Shown: piece after piece, positions 37,010 through 45,932 of the stretch | Position numbering within the stretch: the stretch's first letter is position 1 | Layout of the letters: each line of letters starts with the position of its first letter | Source: Stenotrophomonas oahuensis | GTDB taxonomy: Bacteria; Pseudomonadota; Gammaproteobacteria; Xanthomonadales; Xanthomonadaceae | Length of the DNA: 64,000 nt | NCBI RefSeq assembly: GCF_031834595.1 | Contig: NZ_CP115541.1 | Span: 1,116,001-1,180,000 of the forward strand | Direction of reading: 5' to 3' | Notes under the pieces: model-generated | What the model was told of the DNA's origin: nothing | Seen by the model: only the letters and a program-made list of their open reading frames with translations | The model's database searches: none | Position numbers and translations under genes: made by a program

Positions 37010-38047
37010 ATGACCGACAACCATGGCGAGCTGATTCTGTACCGCACCGAGGACGGTCGGACGGAGGTTCATCTGCGCGCCGAGGGCGGGACGGTCTGGC
37101 TGACCCAGAACGAGCTGGCCGAGCTGTTCGACACCACCAAACAGAACATCAGCCTTCACATCCGGAACATACTGGAAGACGGCGAGTTGGCAGCCGAGGG
37201 AACTGTCAAGGATTACTTGACAGTTCAAACTGAGGGAACCCGCAAGGTCAGCCGCTCCATTCAGCTTTATCGGCTGGAAATGATTCTCGCGGTCGGTTTC
37301 CGGGTCCGCTCACCAAGGGGCAGCCAGTTCCGCCGCTGGGCCGGCCACGCCTTGTCCGAGTATCTGGTCAAAGGCTTCCTGCTCAACGACGAGCGGCTCA
37401 AGGACGCCGAGCGCACGGACTATTTCAAGGACCTGCTGAACCGCATCCGCGATATCCGCAGTTCCGAGAAGCGCTTCTACCAAACCCTGAGAGACCTGTT
37501 CAAAGTCAGCAGCACCGATTACGACGGTAGCGCGTCCACGGCCAAGACGTTCTTCGCAACCATCCAGAATAAGCTCGTCTACGCCATCACTGGATGCACG
37601 GCAGCTCAGCTGATCGTGGAGCGCGCCGATCCAGAGGCCCCCTTCATGGGCCTTACCAACTGGACGGGCGACAAACCTCGCAAATCTGACACTGTCGTCT
37701 CAAAGAACTACCTTGACCAACAGGAACTCGAGCAGCTCAATCGGCTGGTCACGATGTTCCTGGACTTTGCTGAAGACCGCGCCGAGCGGCGGATCGAAAC
37801 CCGCATGGCCGACTGGATCAAGCAGACAGACCGTTTCCTGGACTTCAACGAACGCGCCATTCTGGCTGATGCCGGACGCGTGTCGAATCATCAGATGGAA
37901 GCCATCATCACCGAGCGCTACGCCGCGTTCGACGCGACACGACGTGCGGCTGCAGCGCTAGCTGCGGAGCAGGAAGCCGACCTAGAGCTTGAGCAACTCA
38001 AAGCAGAAGCAAAGCGCTTGGTCGCAAGCAAAAAGAAACCCAACTGA
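37010..38047 (+). CDS. RhuM-family protein
   Basis: 345 residues. It matches the RhuM family, first noted in a Salmonella pathogenicity island and common near mobile elements: an N-terminal helix-turn-helix-like start (VWLTQNELAELFDTTKQNIS), then TVKDYLTVQTEGTRKVSRSI, VGFRVRSPRGSQFRRWAG and LKDAERTDYFKDLLNRIRDI. The C-terminal part is charged and helical, ending in Lys. The ribosome site GAGGGG is 9 bp upstream. It sits between purH and purD, genes that are usually adjacent. Biochemical role unknown; a toxin- or DNA-related function is often proposed. Confidence 0.88.
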   Translation: MTDNHGELILYRTEDGRTEVHLRAEGGTVWLTQNELAELFDTTKQNISLHIRNILEDGELAAEGTVKDYLTVQTEGTRKVSRSIQLYRLEMILAVGFRVRSPRGSQFRRWAGHALSEYLVKGFLLNDERLKDAERTDYFKDLLNRIRDIRSSEKRFYQTLRDLFKVSSTDYDGSASTAKTFFATIQNKLVYAITGCTAAQLIVERADPEAPFMGLTNWTGDKPRKSDTVVSKNYLDQQELEQLNRLVTMFLDFAEDRAERRIETRMADWIKQTDRFLDFNERAILADAGRVSNHQMEAIITERYAAFDATRRAAAALAAEQEADLELEQLKAEAKRLVASKKKPN

Positions 38048-38089
38048 CCTCCTTACCCCTTTCACCATGTTTTGCAGGACTCCCTTCCA

Positions 38090-39376
38090 ATGAAAATCCT
38101 CGTCATCGGCTCTGGCGGCCGTGAACATGCCCTGGCCTGGAAGCTGGCCCAGTCCGCCCGCGTCAGCGAAGTGCTGGTGGCCCCCGGCAACGCCGGCACC
38201 GCGACTGAAGCCAGGTGCCGCAACGTGGCCGTCAAGGTCACCGATCTGGACGGGCTGCTGGCGCTGGTGCAGGCCGAAGGTGTTGAGCTGACCGTGGTTG
38301 GTCCGGAGGTTCCGCTGGTCGCTGGCGTGGTGGATCGCTTCCGCGCGGCCGGCCACCGCATTTTCGGGCCGACCGCCAAGGCGGCGCAGCTGGAAGGCAG
38401 CAAGGCCTACGCCAAGGACTTCCTGGCCCGCCACAACATCCCGACTGCGTTCTATGCGGTGCACACCGACGTGGACGCCGCGCTGCAGTACGTGCGCGAG
38501 AAGGGCGCGCCGATCGTGATCAAGGCCGACGGTCTGGCCGCCGGCAAGGGCGTGATCGTGGCGATGACGCTCGAGGAAGCTGAAGCCGCCGTGCGCGACA
38601 TGCTGTCAGGCAACGCCTTTGGTGATGCCGGCGCGCGCGTGGTGATCGAGGAGTTTCTGGACGGCGAAGAAGCCAGCTTCATCTCGATGGTGGACGGTAA
38701 GACCGCGCTGCCGATGGCGACCTCGCAGGACCACAAGCGCGTGGGCGACGGCGACACCGGCCCGAACACCGGCGGCATGGGCGCGTACTCGCCTGCACCG
38801 GTGGTCACCGATGACGTGCATGCCCGCGTGATGCGCGAAGTGGTGAACCCCACCGTGCAGGGCATGATTGCCGACGGTATTCCGTTCACCGGCTTCCTGT
38901 ACGCCGGGCTGATGATCGACGCCAGCGGCGCACCGAAGGTGATCGAGTTCAACGTGCGCTTCGGCGACCCGGAAACCCAGCCGGTGATGCTGCGCCTGCA
39001 GTCGGACCTGGTGGAACTGGTGGAAGCCGCGATTGATGAGCGCCTGCATGAGACGACCGCCCAGTGGGACCCGCGTCCGTCGCTGGGCGTGGTGATGGCG
39101 GCTTCGCCGTATCCAGAAACGCCGATCACCGGTGATGTGATCACTGGCTTGGACCAGGTGCCGGTCAGTGCCAAGGTGTTCCATGCCGGCACCACGCTGG
39201 ACGGGCAGGGCCAGGTGCTCAGCGCCGGTGGCCGCGTGCTGTGTGTCGCCGCGCTGGGTAGCAGCGTCGGTGAGGCGCAGGCCAATGCGTATGCCGGCGT
39301 GGCCAAGGTCACGTGGGAACATGAGTTCCATCGTGGTGATATTGGTTGGCGTGCGATTGCGCGCGAGCAGGCGTAA
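38090..39376 (+). CDS. purD: Phosphoribosylamine-glycine ligase
   Basis: 428 residues from MKILVIGSGGREHALAWKLA; a TTG at 38072 is not needed. It makes glycinamide ribonucleotide early in purine synthesis. ATP-grasp motifs are visible: IVIKADGLAAGKGVIVA, SQDHKRVGDGDTGPNTGG and EFNVRFGDPETQP. Length matches the family. It converges on rpoH; two GTAG palindromes and a bidirectional terminator separate them. Confidence 0.98.
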   Translation: MKILVIGSGGREHALAWKLAQSARVSEVLVAPGNAGTATEARCRNVAVKVTDLDGLLALVQAEGVELTVVGPEVPLVAGVVDRFRAAGHRIFGPTAKAAQLEGSKAYAKDFLARHNIPTAFYAVHTDVDAALQYVREKGAPIVIKADGLAAGKGVIVAMTLEEAEAAVRDMLSGNAFGDAGARVVIEEFLDGEEASFISMVDGKTALPMATSQDHKRVGDGDTGPNTGGMGAYSPAPVVTDDVHARVMREVVNPTVQGMIADGIPFTGFLYAGLMIDASGAPKVIEFNVRFGDPETQPVMLRLQSDLVELVEAAIDERLHETTAQWDPRPSLGVVMAASPYPETPITGDVITGLDQVPVSAKVFHAGTTLDGQGQVLSAGGRVLCVAALGSSVGEAQANAYAGVAKVTWEHEFHRGDIGWRAIAREQA

Positions 39377-39386
39377 CGTACGACGA

Positions 39387-39444
39387 CGCCCGACCAACGG
39401 TCGGGCGCTACCGTGGCCGGTAGGTGCCGACCGTTGGTCGGCAC
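39387..39444. repeat. Inverted pair of GTAG-type palindromes after purD
   Basis: A minus element (39387-39411: CGCCCGACC-AAC-GGTCGGGCG then CTAC) faces a plus element (39420-39444: GTAG then GTGCCGACC-GTT-GGTCGGCAC) with 8 bp between the CTAC and GTAG feet. Such head-to-head dimers are a known arrangement of GTAG repeats in Stenotrophomonas. They lie between convergent purD and rpoH. Confidence 0.88.
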
Positions 39445-39457
39445 ACGCACGCAGACA

Positions 39458-39488
39458 ACAAAAAACCCGGCAAGGCCGGGCTTTTTGT
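39458..39488. terminator. Bidirectional intrinsic terminator between purD and rpoH
   Basis: A-rich run, stem CCCGGC-AAG-GCCGGG and T-run (CTTTTTGT), so it reads as an intrinsic terminator on both strands. It sits 20 bp from the rpoH stop and 81 bp from the purD stop, as expected for convergent transcription. Confidence 0.9.
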
Positions 39489-39508
39489 TTGATGCTTTTG
39501 CCGCAGGA

Positions 39509-40393
<885 letters not shown>

Positions 40394-40409
40394 TTTAGCA
40401 GTCCGGTAT

Positions 40410-40437
40410 TTGGACTGCTGGGGGGTTAAAAAGTTCC
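40410..40437 (-). promoter_or_regulatory. Predicted sigma-E promoter of rpoH
   Basis: On the minus strand: GGAACTT at 40437-40431, a 15-base spacer, then GTCCAA at 40415-40410, fitting the xanthomonad sigma-E pattern GGAACT-N15-17-GTCNNA. Transcription would start near 40403, about 10 bases before the first ATG. The -10 overlaps an 8-bp inverted repeat (AGCAGTCC/GGACTGCT, 40398-40419). Confidence 0.75.
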
Positions 40438-40669
40438 AGTGTTCCGCAGGCGAAACGCTGGCTCAGATCACCCGTCTAACGTACAGGGAAATGGTGACAG
40501 TGGCGAGTGGTCCCCACTCTACCTGAAACGTATATTTTTCAACGACATAGAGCCAAAAGCGTCATGGATGCGTCGTTTTGGGCCGGATAATCCCAACCCG
40601 TTCAGCCTATTCAGGATGAAAACGTTGCCATGGATTCAGGCCAGGGCGGTGGATGGGAAGGGTTTCAGG

Positions 40670-40693
40670 GGGACGGGCATGGCCCGTCCCTAC
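40670..40693 (-). repeat. GTAG-type palindrome in the rpoH to small-gene spacer
   Basis: GGGACGGGC-ATG-GCCCGTCCC followed by TAC; the minus strand reads GTAGGGACGGGC with a CAT loop. The same stem core (ACGGGCATGGCCCGT) occurs twice in the duplicated region at 41.8-42.2 kb. It ends 7 bp before the stop of the uncharacterised gene at 40700. The rest of 40438-40699 (about 230 bp) shows no gene. Confidence 0.8.
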
Positions 40694-40699
40694 CCTTGC

Positions 40700-41005
40700 T
40701 TACCGGCGGCCGAACTTCGGGCTCGCCCAGCCTTCCCGCCGCGCCCGGTCCACTTCGTCCTCTTCGCCGTGTGCCGGCTCGGTCAACGGCTTGGTCGCCT
40801 TGCTGGTCGCCATGGCGGCCTTGTTGACCGTGTTGCTCCACACGGTGAGGTCGACGACGTGCGGGTCGTTCTCGTGGGCGATCAGGCGATCTACCAGCAG
40901 CCGCACCAGATCGGGGGCGTGGTACTTGCGACGCTTGGCGATGCCTTTGAGGCGGCAGCGCATTTCGTCTTCCATCTTGAACTTGAACCACTTCGGATTC
41001 TTCAT
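40700..41005 (-). CDS. Small uncharacterised protein, second gene of a coupled pair
   Basis: 101 residues, mainly helical and charged: MKNPKWFKFKMEDEMRCRLK, then GIAKRRKYHAPDLVRLLVDR and LIAHENDPHVVDLTVWSNTV. The KxRxxxxDLVRLLVDRLI segment resembles a ribbon-helix-helix or small DNA-binding region, but this is weak. Its ATG overlaps the stop of the upstream gene by 4 bp, as in toxin-antitoxin or other paired small genes. The C-terminus is rich in Glu and Arg. No known family. Confidence 0.6.
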   Translation of the reverse strand: MKNPKWFKFKMEDEMRCRLKGIAKRRKYHAPDLVRLLVDRLIAHENDPHVVDLTVWSNTVNKAAMATSKATKPLTEPAHGEEDEVDRARREGWASPKFGRR

Positions 41006-41346
41006 CGACGGTTCCTCAGATGGGGCGGGATGTGGCTGTAGGGCAGCACTTCGGTGTAGCGCACGGTGCGGTCCAGAATTTTGGGAACGTGCAAGGCTAC
41101 CGGGCCATGCGGGCCGATCACGCGGTAGAGCAGGAAGCCTTCGCCGTACTCAGTGCGGATGCGGGTGCCGGAGCCCATGCCGACTTCGCTGAGCCAATGG
41201 CCGCGTGACATGAGGAACGGGGTGGTGGGATCGTCGTAGATGTCCCAGGGGATGCCGTGTCCGGCGGTGGGGGCGACGTTGTCGTGTTGGGGATCGGGTT
41301 GCGCGGATGATTCAACTGCTGGGGTTTTGGCCCTTCGCGTCTGCAT
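41002..41346 (-). CDS. Small uncharacterised protein, first gene of a coupled pair
   Basis: 114 residues. A disordered Gln/Asp/Pro-rich start is followed by a compact domain: HGIPWDIYDDPTTPFLMSRG, GSGTRIRTEYGEGFLLYRVI, GPHGPVALHVPKILDRTVRY and TEVLPYSHIPPHLRNRR. I do not recognise the family. Its stop overlaps the next gene by 4 bp. The mRNA would begin upstream, where a set of mutually exclusive hairpins lies (41394-41516). Confidence 0.6.
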   Translation of the reverse strand: MQTRRAKTPAVESSAQPDPQHDNVAPTAGHGIPWDIYDDPTTPFLMSRGHWLSEVGMGSGTRIRTEYGEGFLLYRVIGPHGPVALHVPKILDRTVRYTEVLPYSHIPPHLRNRR

Positions 41347-41393
41347 CGTATGTCCTCGACAGCTGTGTGCCCCCTCGCCGGCTGGCGAGGGGA

Positions 41394-41516
41394 GGTCGGG
41401 AGGCTAGAAGCCGTACGAAACAGACGGTGGGCATATTTCCCCGGAGGAGGGTGTTGTATTAGCCACCCTCCCGACCAGGCACGTTTGAACACTACAGTTT
41501 TCGTAGGAGCTTCTAG
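41394..41516 (-). ncRNA. Candidate structured leader with alternative hairpins
   Basis: Four complementary pairs overlap in 123 bp. A: GGTCGGGAGG (41394-41403) with CCTCCCGACC (41467-41476). B: CTAGAAGC (41404-41411) with GCTTCTAG (41509-41516). C: GGAGGGTG (41446-41453) with CACCCTCC (41464-41471). A and C cannot form together because they share 41467-41471, and A and B cross like a pseudoknot. Downstream on the minus strand, CCCCTCGCC-GGCT-GGCGAGGGG (41371-41392) makes a further hairpin 25 bp before the small-gene ATG. This could be a regulated leader. Only the pairing is seen; no known RNA family is claimed. Confidence 0.4.
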
Positions 41517-41773
41517 ACTCCGTCCGCACACCATGCCCCTCTGAAAATGGCAAAGAAATAGGCAAAAACGACGTGTTTCGGTGAATTTCGATGTCAATAC
41601 AACTTGATGGCGCATCCGCCCCGGTTTGGTGAGAACTGCGTTCCAGTATTGAAGAAATCAATCGGCACAGATGCCCGTTTCGCGTCCGCGTGGTTTGGCG
41701 ACCGAACGTTTCGCACGACGTCAGGCGTGCTGGGTGCGTCAATCTGCGCGCGGTGCGGCGTTGCGCCATGTAT

Positions 41774-42242
41774 CCGAAGCCCCGCCGGGCGAGCGCCCGG
41801 CGAACGGCGCGATCGTCCTGCGCACGTAGCAATTCGTAGGTACCACGCCATGCGTGGTACACGCGCGCAGCGCGTCACAAGCGTCCGAAGACCGCATCCA
41901 CGGAATTGCGAACCATCGTCCGACGTTTAGAGGTGGCCGAAGACGTGTGTCAGGCGTTCATGACGCCGGAACGAAGAGCGGACGGGCATGGCCCGTCCCC
42001 ACGCGATCCCGCCGAAGCCCCGCCGGGCGGGTGCCCGGCGAACAGCGCGATCGTCCTGTGCACGTAGCAATTCGTAGGTACCACGCCATGCGTGGTACAC
42101 GCGCGCAGCGCGTCACAAGCGTCCGAAGCCCGTATCCACCACGTTGCGATCCACGAACCGACGTTTAGAGGTGGCCGAAGACGTGGGTCAGGCGTTCATG
42201 ACCACCGAACGAAGAGCGGACGGGCATGGCCCGTCCCTACGC
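41774..42242. repeat. Tandem duplication of about 231 bp, period 238 bp, with embedded palindromes
   Basis: Copy 1 is 41774-42004 and copy 2 is 42012-42242, clearly similar with scattered differences. Each copy holds three palindromes: CGCCGGGC/GCCCGGCG, GTACCACGC-CAT-GCGTGGTAC with a GTAG-like foot, and GACGGGC-ATG-GCCCGTC. No convincing gene lies in 41347-42295. Open frames there have shadow-like composition. The segment 41530-41770 is the most AT-rich part and may hold the promoter of the coupled small genes. Confidence 0.85.
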
Positions 42243-42253
42243 AGCCCCCAGCT

Positions 42254-42277
42254 GTAGTGACGCGCCATGCGCGTCAC
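42254..42277 (+). repeat. GTAG-type palindrome before the outer-membrane protein stop
   Basis: GTAG overlapping GTGACGCGC-CAT-GCGCGTCAC, a perfect 9-bp stem. It is 19 bp beyond the stop codon of the minus-strand barrel gene and may protect or end that transcript. Confidence 0.85.
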
Positions 42278-42295
42278 CCGCAATCCCAACCCTCC

Positions 42296-45200
42296 TCAGT
42301 AATACCCCGAAAGATTCAAGAAGAACCCCTTGCTCTCATACCGCAGCTCGGTCAGGTCATCACTGAACTCGGTGAAGTTATACCCCGCGCCCACCTTGAA
42401 GTTCTGCCCGATCTGCCGGTCCACCCCCACCAGCCAACCCTGCTTGTCGCCGCCCTCACGCACATCCAGCCAGCGGTACTCGGCCAGGCCTTCCCACTGC
42501 GCCCACAACCGATACCGCAGCTGCAAGGCAGAGAAGTTGACCCGGCTATCCAGCCAGTCCCCAGTCCCTCGCCCGGTCCGGTAATCACCCCAGCGCGCAG
42601 CCAGCTTGCCCGCCACTTCCCAGCGCTCGCCAATCTGCCGCACGGCTTCAAACGACACGATCTGCGACTTCTGGTCATACACATTGCCGCCTTCCTGCCC
42701 CAGCGAGGCCACGTCATACAGATACGTGTACTTGCCGAACGCGGCCCAGCGGGTGTTGTCGTGCGGACGCCAGGCAAAGCCCAGATTGGATTCCACCAGC
42801 TTGGCATCGGCCAGCGCGTTGCGCTTGTCCTGCGTATCGGCATAGTTCGCACGCAACGCGATTCGCCAATCCTCATTGACTTTGTACAGCAGCCGGTTGG
42901 TGGTCACCCACTGCTCACGGTCTTCCGCACCCTGGTCGCGGCGATATTCCAGCTTGCTGGTCCACTGCGTACTGGCATCGGTTCGTCCACCGCTCACGCT
43001 GTAAGCCCGGCGGTCAACACGCCCGGTAGTGGCATCCAGCTTGCCGTCCATCACCGTGAAACCCAGGTTCCACCCCTGCGCGGGATAGAAGTCCATGCCG
43101 AAGGTGTTCACCAGCCCGGCGGTGTCCTCACGACGATCCTTCAAGTACTGGCTTTCATTGAACACATTGACCTGGTTGCTCAGCCGCCAGCGCTGGCCCA
43201 GCGTCCAGCCCGACTGCAGGCCGGTGTCGTACAGCGGATCCACCGTGGTGCTGTCGGTGCTGTAGCTGTAGTTGCCGTAGAAGCTGTGCTCCGGCGTCAT
43301 CCAGTACTCGGCTTCGACCTTGCCGCCATCGCCACGGCTGCCGCTGCTCACTTCGGCACCCACGCTGGAACGGTCACCAAACAGATAGCGCGTACCCAAC
43401 GTAACCAGGTTGTTGTCCTCGTACGCACCGCCGTCATCGTCCACGGTCAGCTGGCCCACGCCATACAGCTCCCACTTCGCACCGAAGCGCTGGCGGTAGC
43501 TCAACGCAGCCAGCGTGCCATCCACCTCCACCCCGGCACTTTCCTCGCGCACGCGGCGCAGTTCGCCACCCAGCTGACCGTTGTTGCCGAGCCGCCAGTC
43601 CAGGGTCAGCTGTGACTGCTCCACTGCCACGTCGCCGCGCTCGGCGCGGCTCTGCCGGCCATACAGGCTGAGGTTGTCGGTGAAGTAGCCCAGGAACTCC
43701 GCGCCGTACTCTTCCAGCGCCAGCCCGGTGTCGGTGCGCGATACCGAGAAGCCGGCGTCCACGTCGCGCCACCACGCCCCGAAGCTCCAGTCCTGCTTCG
43801 TCCAGCCGAGCTCGCGCAGGTTGGCCCTTGCTTCCACCGCACGGGCATCGCCCTTGCGCTCCTCGGTCAGCGGGTTGCGCTGGATGAAGCTCAGGCCGCC
43901 GTTGTCGGAATAGAAGATCGGGGCGGCGGTGGCCTCGGTGCGGGTCTGCTCCAGCTTCAGGTAGGTGCCACGTCCGGCCTGCAGGGTCAGGTCGGCTCCC
44001 ATCAGACTGTAGTCGTCACCGCTGCGGTTCTCATCCACATAGGTACCACCCACGGCCACATGGTCACCGAACCACTGCTTGCCACGCAGACCGGCACTGA
44101 CATCGTCGGTGCTGAAGCCCAGCGGCACGTATTCGTAATCCACCAGCAGGATCTGGTCGTAGCCATCCAGCGGAGTGTCACGGGTCAGCGTGCGCACGTT
44201 CTCGCGGGTGATCTGCGACAGCGCACGGGTCAGCAGGATGCGGCCCTGGATCTCATTCACCTCGTAGTCCACGCCGGCCTGCAGGGTGGTACGCACCTCG
44301 GTGCGGCCGGTGGTGCGGTCGCGCACTTCCAGCACCACCTGCTCCGAACCCGGCAGCAGGTCGGTGTGGCGCAGGTAGTACAGGCTGCCGCCCGTGCCCA
44401 GGAACTCGCTGTGGCCGAGTGCGGACTGCGCTTCAGAGCCAAACGCCTTCAGATACGAACGCGGGTCACCCAGCGGCGTGGTGGCACGCGAACGCCAGCT
44501 CAGCGCCGCGCCGTACAGCGAACGGACGTACTGGCCATATTCGGTCCCGGTGAAGCCGGTGGCGAAGTTGCCCCACAGTGCCTGGTTCTGGTCCCAGTCC
44601 ACGCGCACGTACAGCTGGCCCTGGGTGTCGACGTCGCGATAGGTGGTGGAATCGTCGCCGTACACCGGGTAGTACTGATCCGGGTCCAGGCGACGGAACA
44701 CGTCGCGTGCATCGGCATCAAGGAAGCCGCTGAACAGGTCCTTGAGCTCGCGGTCGTAGGTATCGGCCTGCGCGGTGATCAGATACTTGCCGCGCAGCTT
44801 GCTCTTCAGATAGAACGCCAGACGGCCCTCACTGAGGAAGCTGTCGTCACGGTCCTGGTCGGCCACCAGCGGATCAAGATTGCCGCTGGCGGTGTTCTTG
44901 GACATGGTCACGTCGGCCAGCGCCACCAGGAAGCGGTAGCTGCCGGTCACGTCCACATCCAGCGTACGCGACAACGGCGGTGCATCCAGCGCCTCCACCT
45001 GCACGTTGTAACGGTGCTGGCCGATCGGCTCCAGGAACTCGGCCGCGAACTTCTGCTCCAGATCCACTGGGAAGCTCTGGCCGTTGATCAGCACGCGGGC
45101 GTTCGGGGCCAGCCCGCGACCGTAGATGCGCACGCGCGAACCGTAGATGGGAATGTTCTGCTGGCGCAGCGCATTCTGGCCGTAGATCGCGTTGGTCAGC

Positions 45201-45922
45201 TGCTGGTCGCGGGCGTCCTCGCCATTGAGCACCTTGCCCAGGGTCTTCTGTACGTTGTCACGCACCTGCTGGGTGCCGCGTTCGTAGTCGGTGGGCAGCA
45301 CCAGCTGGAAGCGCTGCGCGCTGGTTTCATCGAACGAGCCGTCCTTGCCGTACGCGCGGGCGATGTACTGCAGGTCATCCCCCTCGCGCAAGTTGAGGTC
45401 CGCCGGCAGCTGACCGTCCCACTCGGTGTTGGCGACGTAATCCACCGGCATGTCGATGCGTGCAAGCGGCGTGACCAGGTCGGTATCCGAACCGCGATAC
45501 AGGGTGATCTCGATCCGCTCGATGAACGAAGCGTAGTTGTTGTAGCCATGGAAGCGCAGCGGCTTGGTCAGGCGGCCGTTCTCGAACGGGGCCATCGAAC
45601 CGGTCTGCACGTTGAGCACCGGCGCGGACAGGGCCGGATCTTCCGTCGCCCAGACCACCGCGCCATCCGGCAGTTCGGTGACGAACTGACCGCCCGGTGC
45701 GGGCACGTTCGCCCCCACCGGCGTAACCGGTGCCGGTGACGGTGCCGCCATGGGCTCCTCCTGCACCTGCAGCAGCAGCTCATTGCCCCGCTTGCAGCCA
45801 TCGGCTCCGCACAGCGTGCTGGGCACGTCCACCGCCTGCGGCGCGGTGGTCTGGGCCGAGGCCACCGGCAGGCCGAGTGCGAGGACGATGACCAGTGCCG
45901 TCATGAATGGTGTCTTGTTCAT
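42296..45922 (-). CDS. Predicted outer-membrane beta-barrel protein in the surface-protein operon
   Basis: 1208 residues from the ATG at 45922: a GAGGAG ribosome site made partly from the upstream gene's stop codon supports it. The signal peptide is FMTALVIVLALGLPVASAQ. After a linker come Ig-like folds (about 60-330: RRIEITLYRGSD-like strands, GSRVRIYGRGLAPNARVLIN) and then a long run of alternating amphipathic strands typical of a large barrel (VAVGGTYVDENRSGDDYSLM, RWRLSNQVNVFNESQYLKDR, TRWAAFGKYTYLYDV), ending in FFLNLSGYY with an aromatic terminus. It is coupled to the giant repeat protein (10 bp apart). It may anchor or export that protein; this is inference. Family not recognised. Confidence 0.8.
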   Translation of the reverse strand: MNKTPFMTALVIVLALGLPVASAQTTAPQAVDVPSTLCGADGCKRGNELLLQVQEEPMAAPSPAPVTPVGANVPAPGGQFVTELPDGAVVWATEDPALSAPVLNVQTGSMAPFENGRLTKPLRFHGYNNYASFIERIEITLYRGSDTDLVTPLARIDMPVDYVANTEWDGQLPADLNLREGDDLQYIARAYGKDGSFDETSAQRFQLVLPTDYERGTQQVRDNVQKTLGKVLNGEDARDQQLTNAIYGQNALRQQNIPIYGSRVRIYGRGLAPNARVLINGQSFPVDLEQKFAAEFLEPIGQHRYNVQVEALDAPPLSRTLDVDVTGSYRFLVALADVTMSKNTASGNLDPLVADQDRDDSFLSEGRLAFYLKSKLRGKYLITAQADTYDRELKDLFSGFLDADARDVFRRLDPDQYYPVYGDDSTTYRDVDTQGQLYVRVDWDQNQALWGNFATGFTGTEYGQYVRSLYGAALSWRSRATTPLGDPRSYLKAFGSEAQSALGHSEFLGTGGSLYYLRHTDLLPGSEQVVLEVRDRTTGRTEVRTTLQAGVDYEVNEIQGRILLTRALSQITRENVRTLTRDTPLDGYDQILLVDYEYVPLGFSTDDVSAGLRGKQWFGDHVAVGGTYVDENRSGDDYSLMGADLTLQAGRGTYLKLEQTRTEATAAPIFYSDNGGLSFIQRNPLTEERKGDARAVEARANLRELGWTKQDWSFGAWWRDVDAGFSVSRTDTGLALEEYGAEFLGYFTDNLSLYGRQSRAERGDVAVEQSQLTLDWRLGNNGQLGGELRRVREESAGVEVDGTLAALSYRQRFGAKWELYGVGQLTVDDDGGAYEDNNLVTLGTRYLFGDRSSVGAEVSSGSRGDGGKVEAEYWMTPEHSFYGNYSYSTDSTTVDPLYDTGLQSGWTLGQRWRLSNQVNVFNESQYLKDRREDTAGLVNTFGMDFYPAQGWNLGFTVMDGKLDATTGRVDRRAYSVSGGRTDASTQWTSKLEYRRDQGAEDREQWVTTNRLLYKVNEDWRIALRANYADTQDKRNALADAKLVESNLGFAWRPHDNTRWAAFGKYTYLYDVASLGQEGGNVYDQKSQIVSFEAVRQIGERWEVAGKLAARWGDYRTGRGTGDWLDSRVNFSALQLRYRLWAQWEGLAEYRWLDVREGGDKQGWLVGVDRQIGQNFKVGAGYNFTEFSDDLTELRYESKGFFLNLSGYY

Positions 45923-45932
45923 GGTCATCTCC

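Noticed and set aside
37201..37225. Perfect 10-bp-arm palindrome (AACTGTCAAG...CTTGACAGTT) inside RhuM
   Set aside because: It falls in the conserved TVKDYLTVQTEG coding segment, where codon choice can make it by chance. No regulatory position supports it.
39387..39444. Paired palindromes as a CRISPR or att site
   Set aside because: There are no spacers of constant length and the stems differ. The GTAG feet and GTT loops identify them as dispersed short palindromes.
41404..41862. Small minus open frame in the 41.4-41.9 kb spacer
   Set aside because: It overlaps the hairpin-rich region and has low-information Arg/Ser-rich composition. I treat the DNA as a possible leader rather than a gene.
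42092..43615. Plus-strand frame spanning the palindrome field and the barrel gene
   Set aside because: It crosses a duplicated non-coding region and then lies antisense to the barrel gene, with no plausible start or domain.
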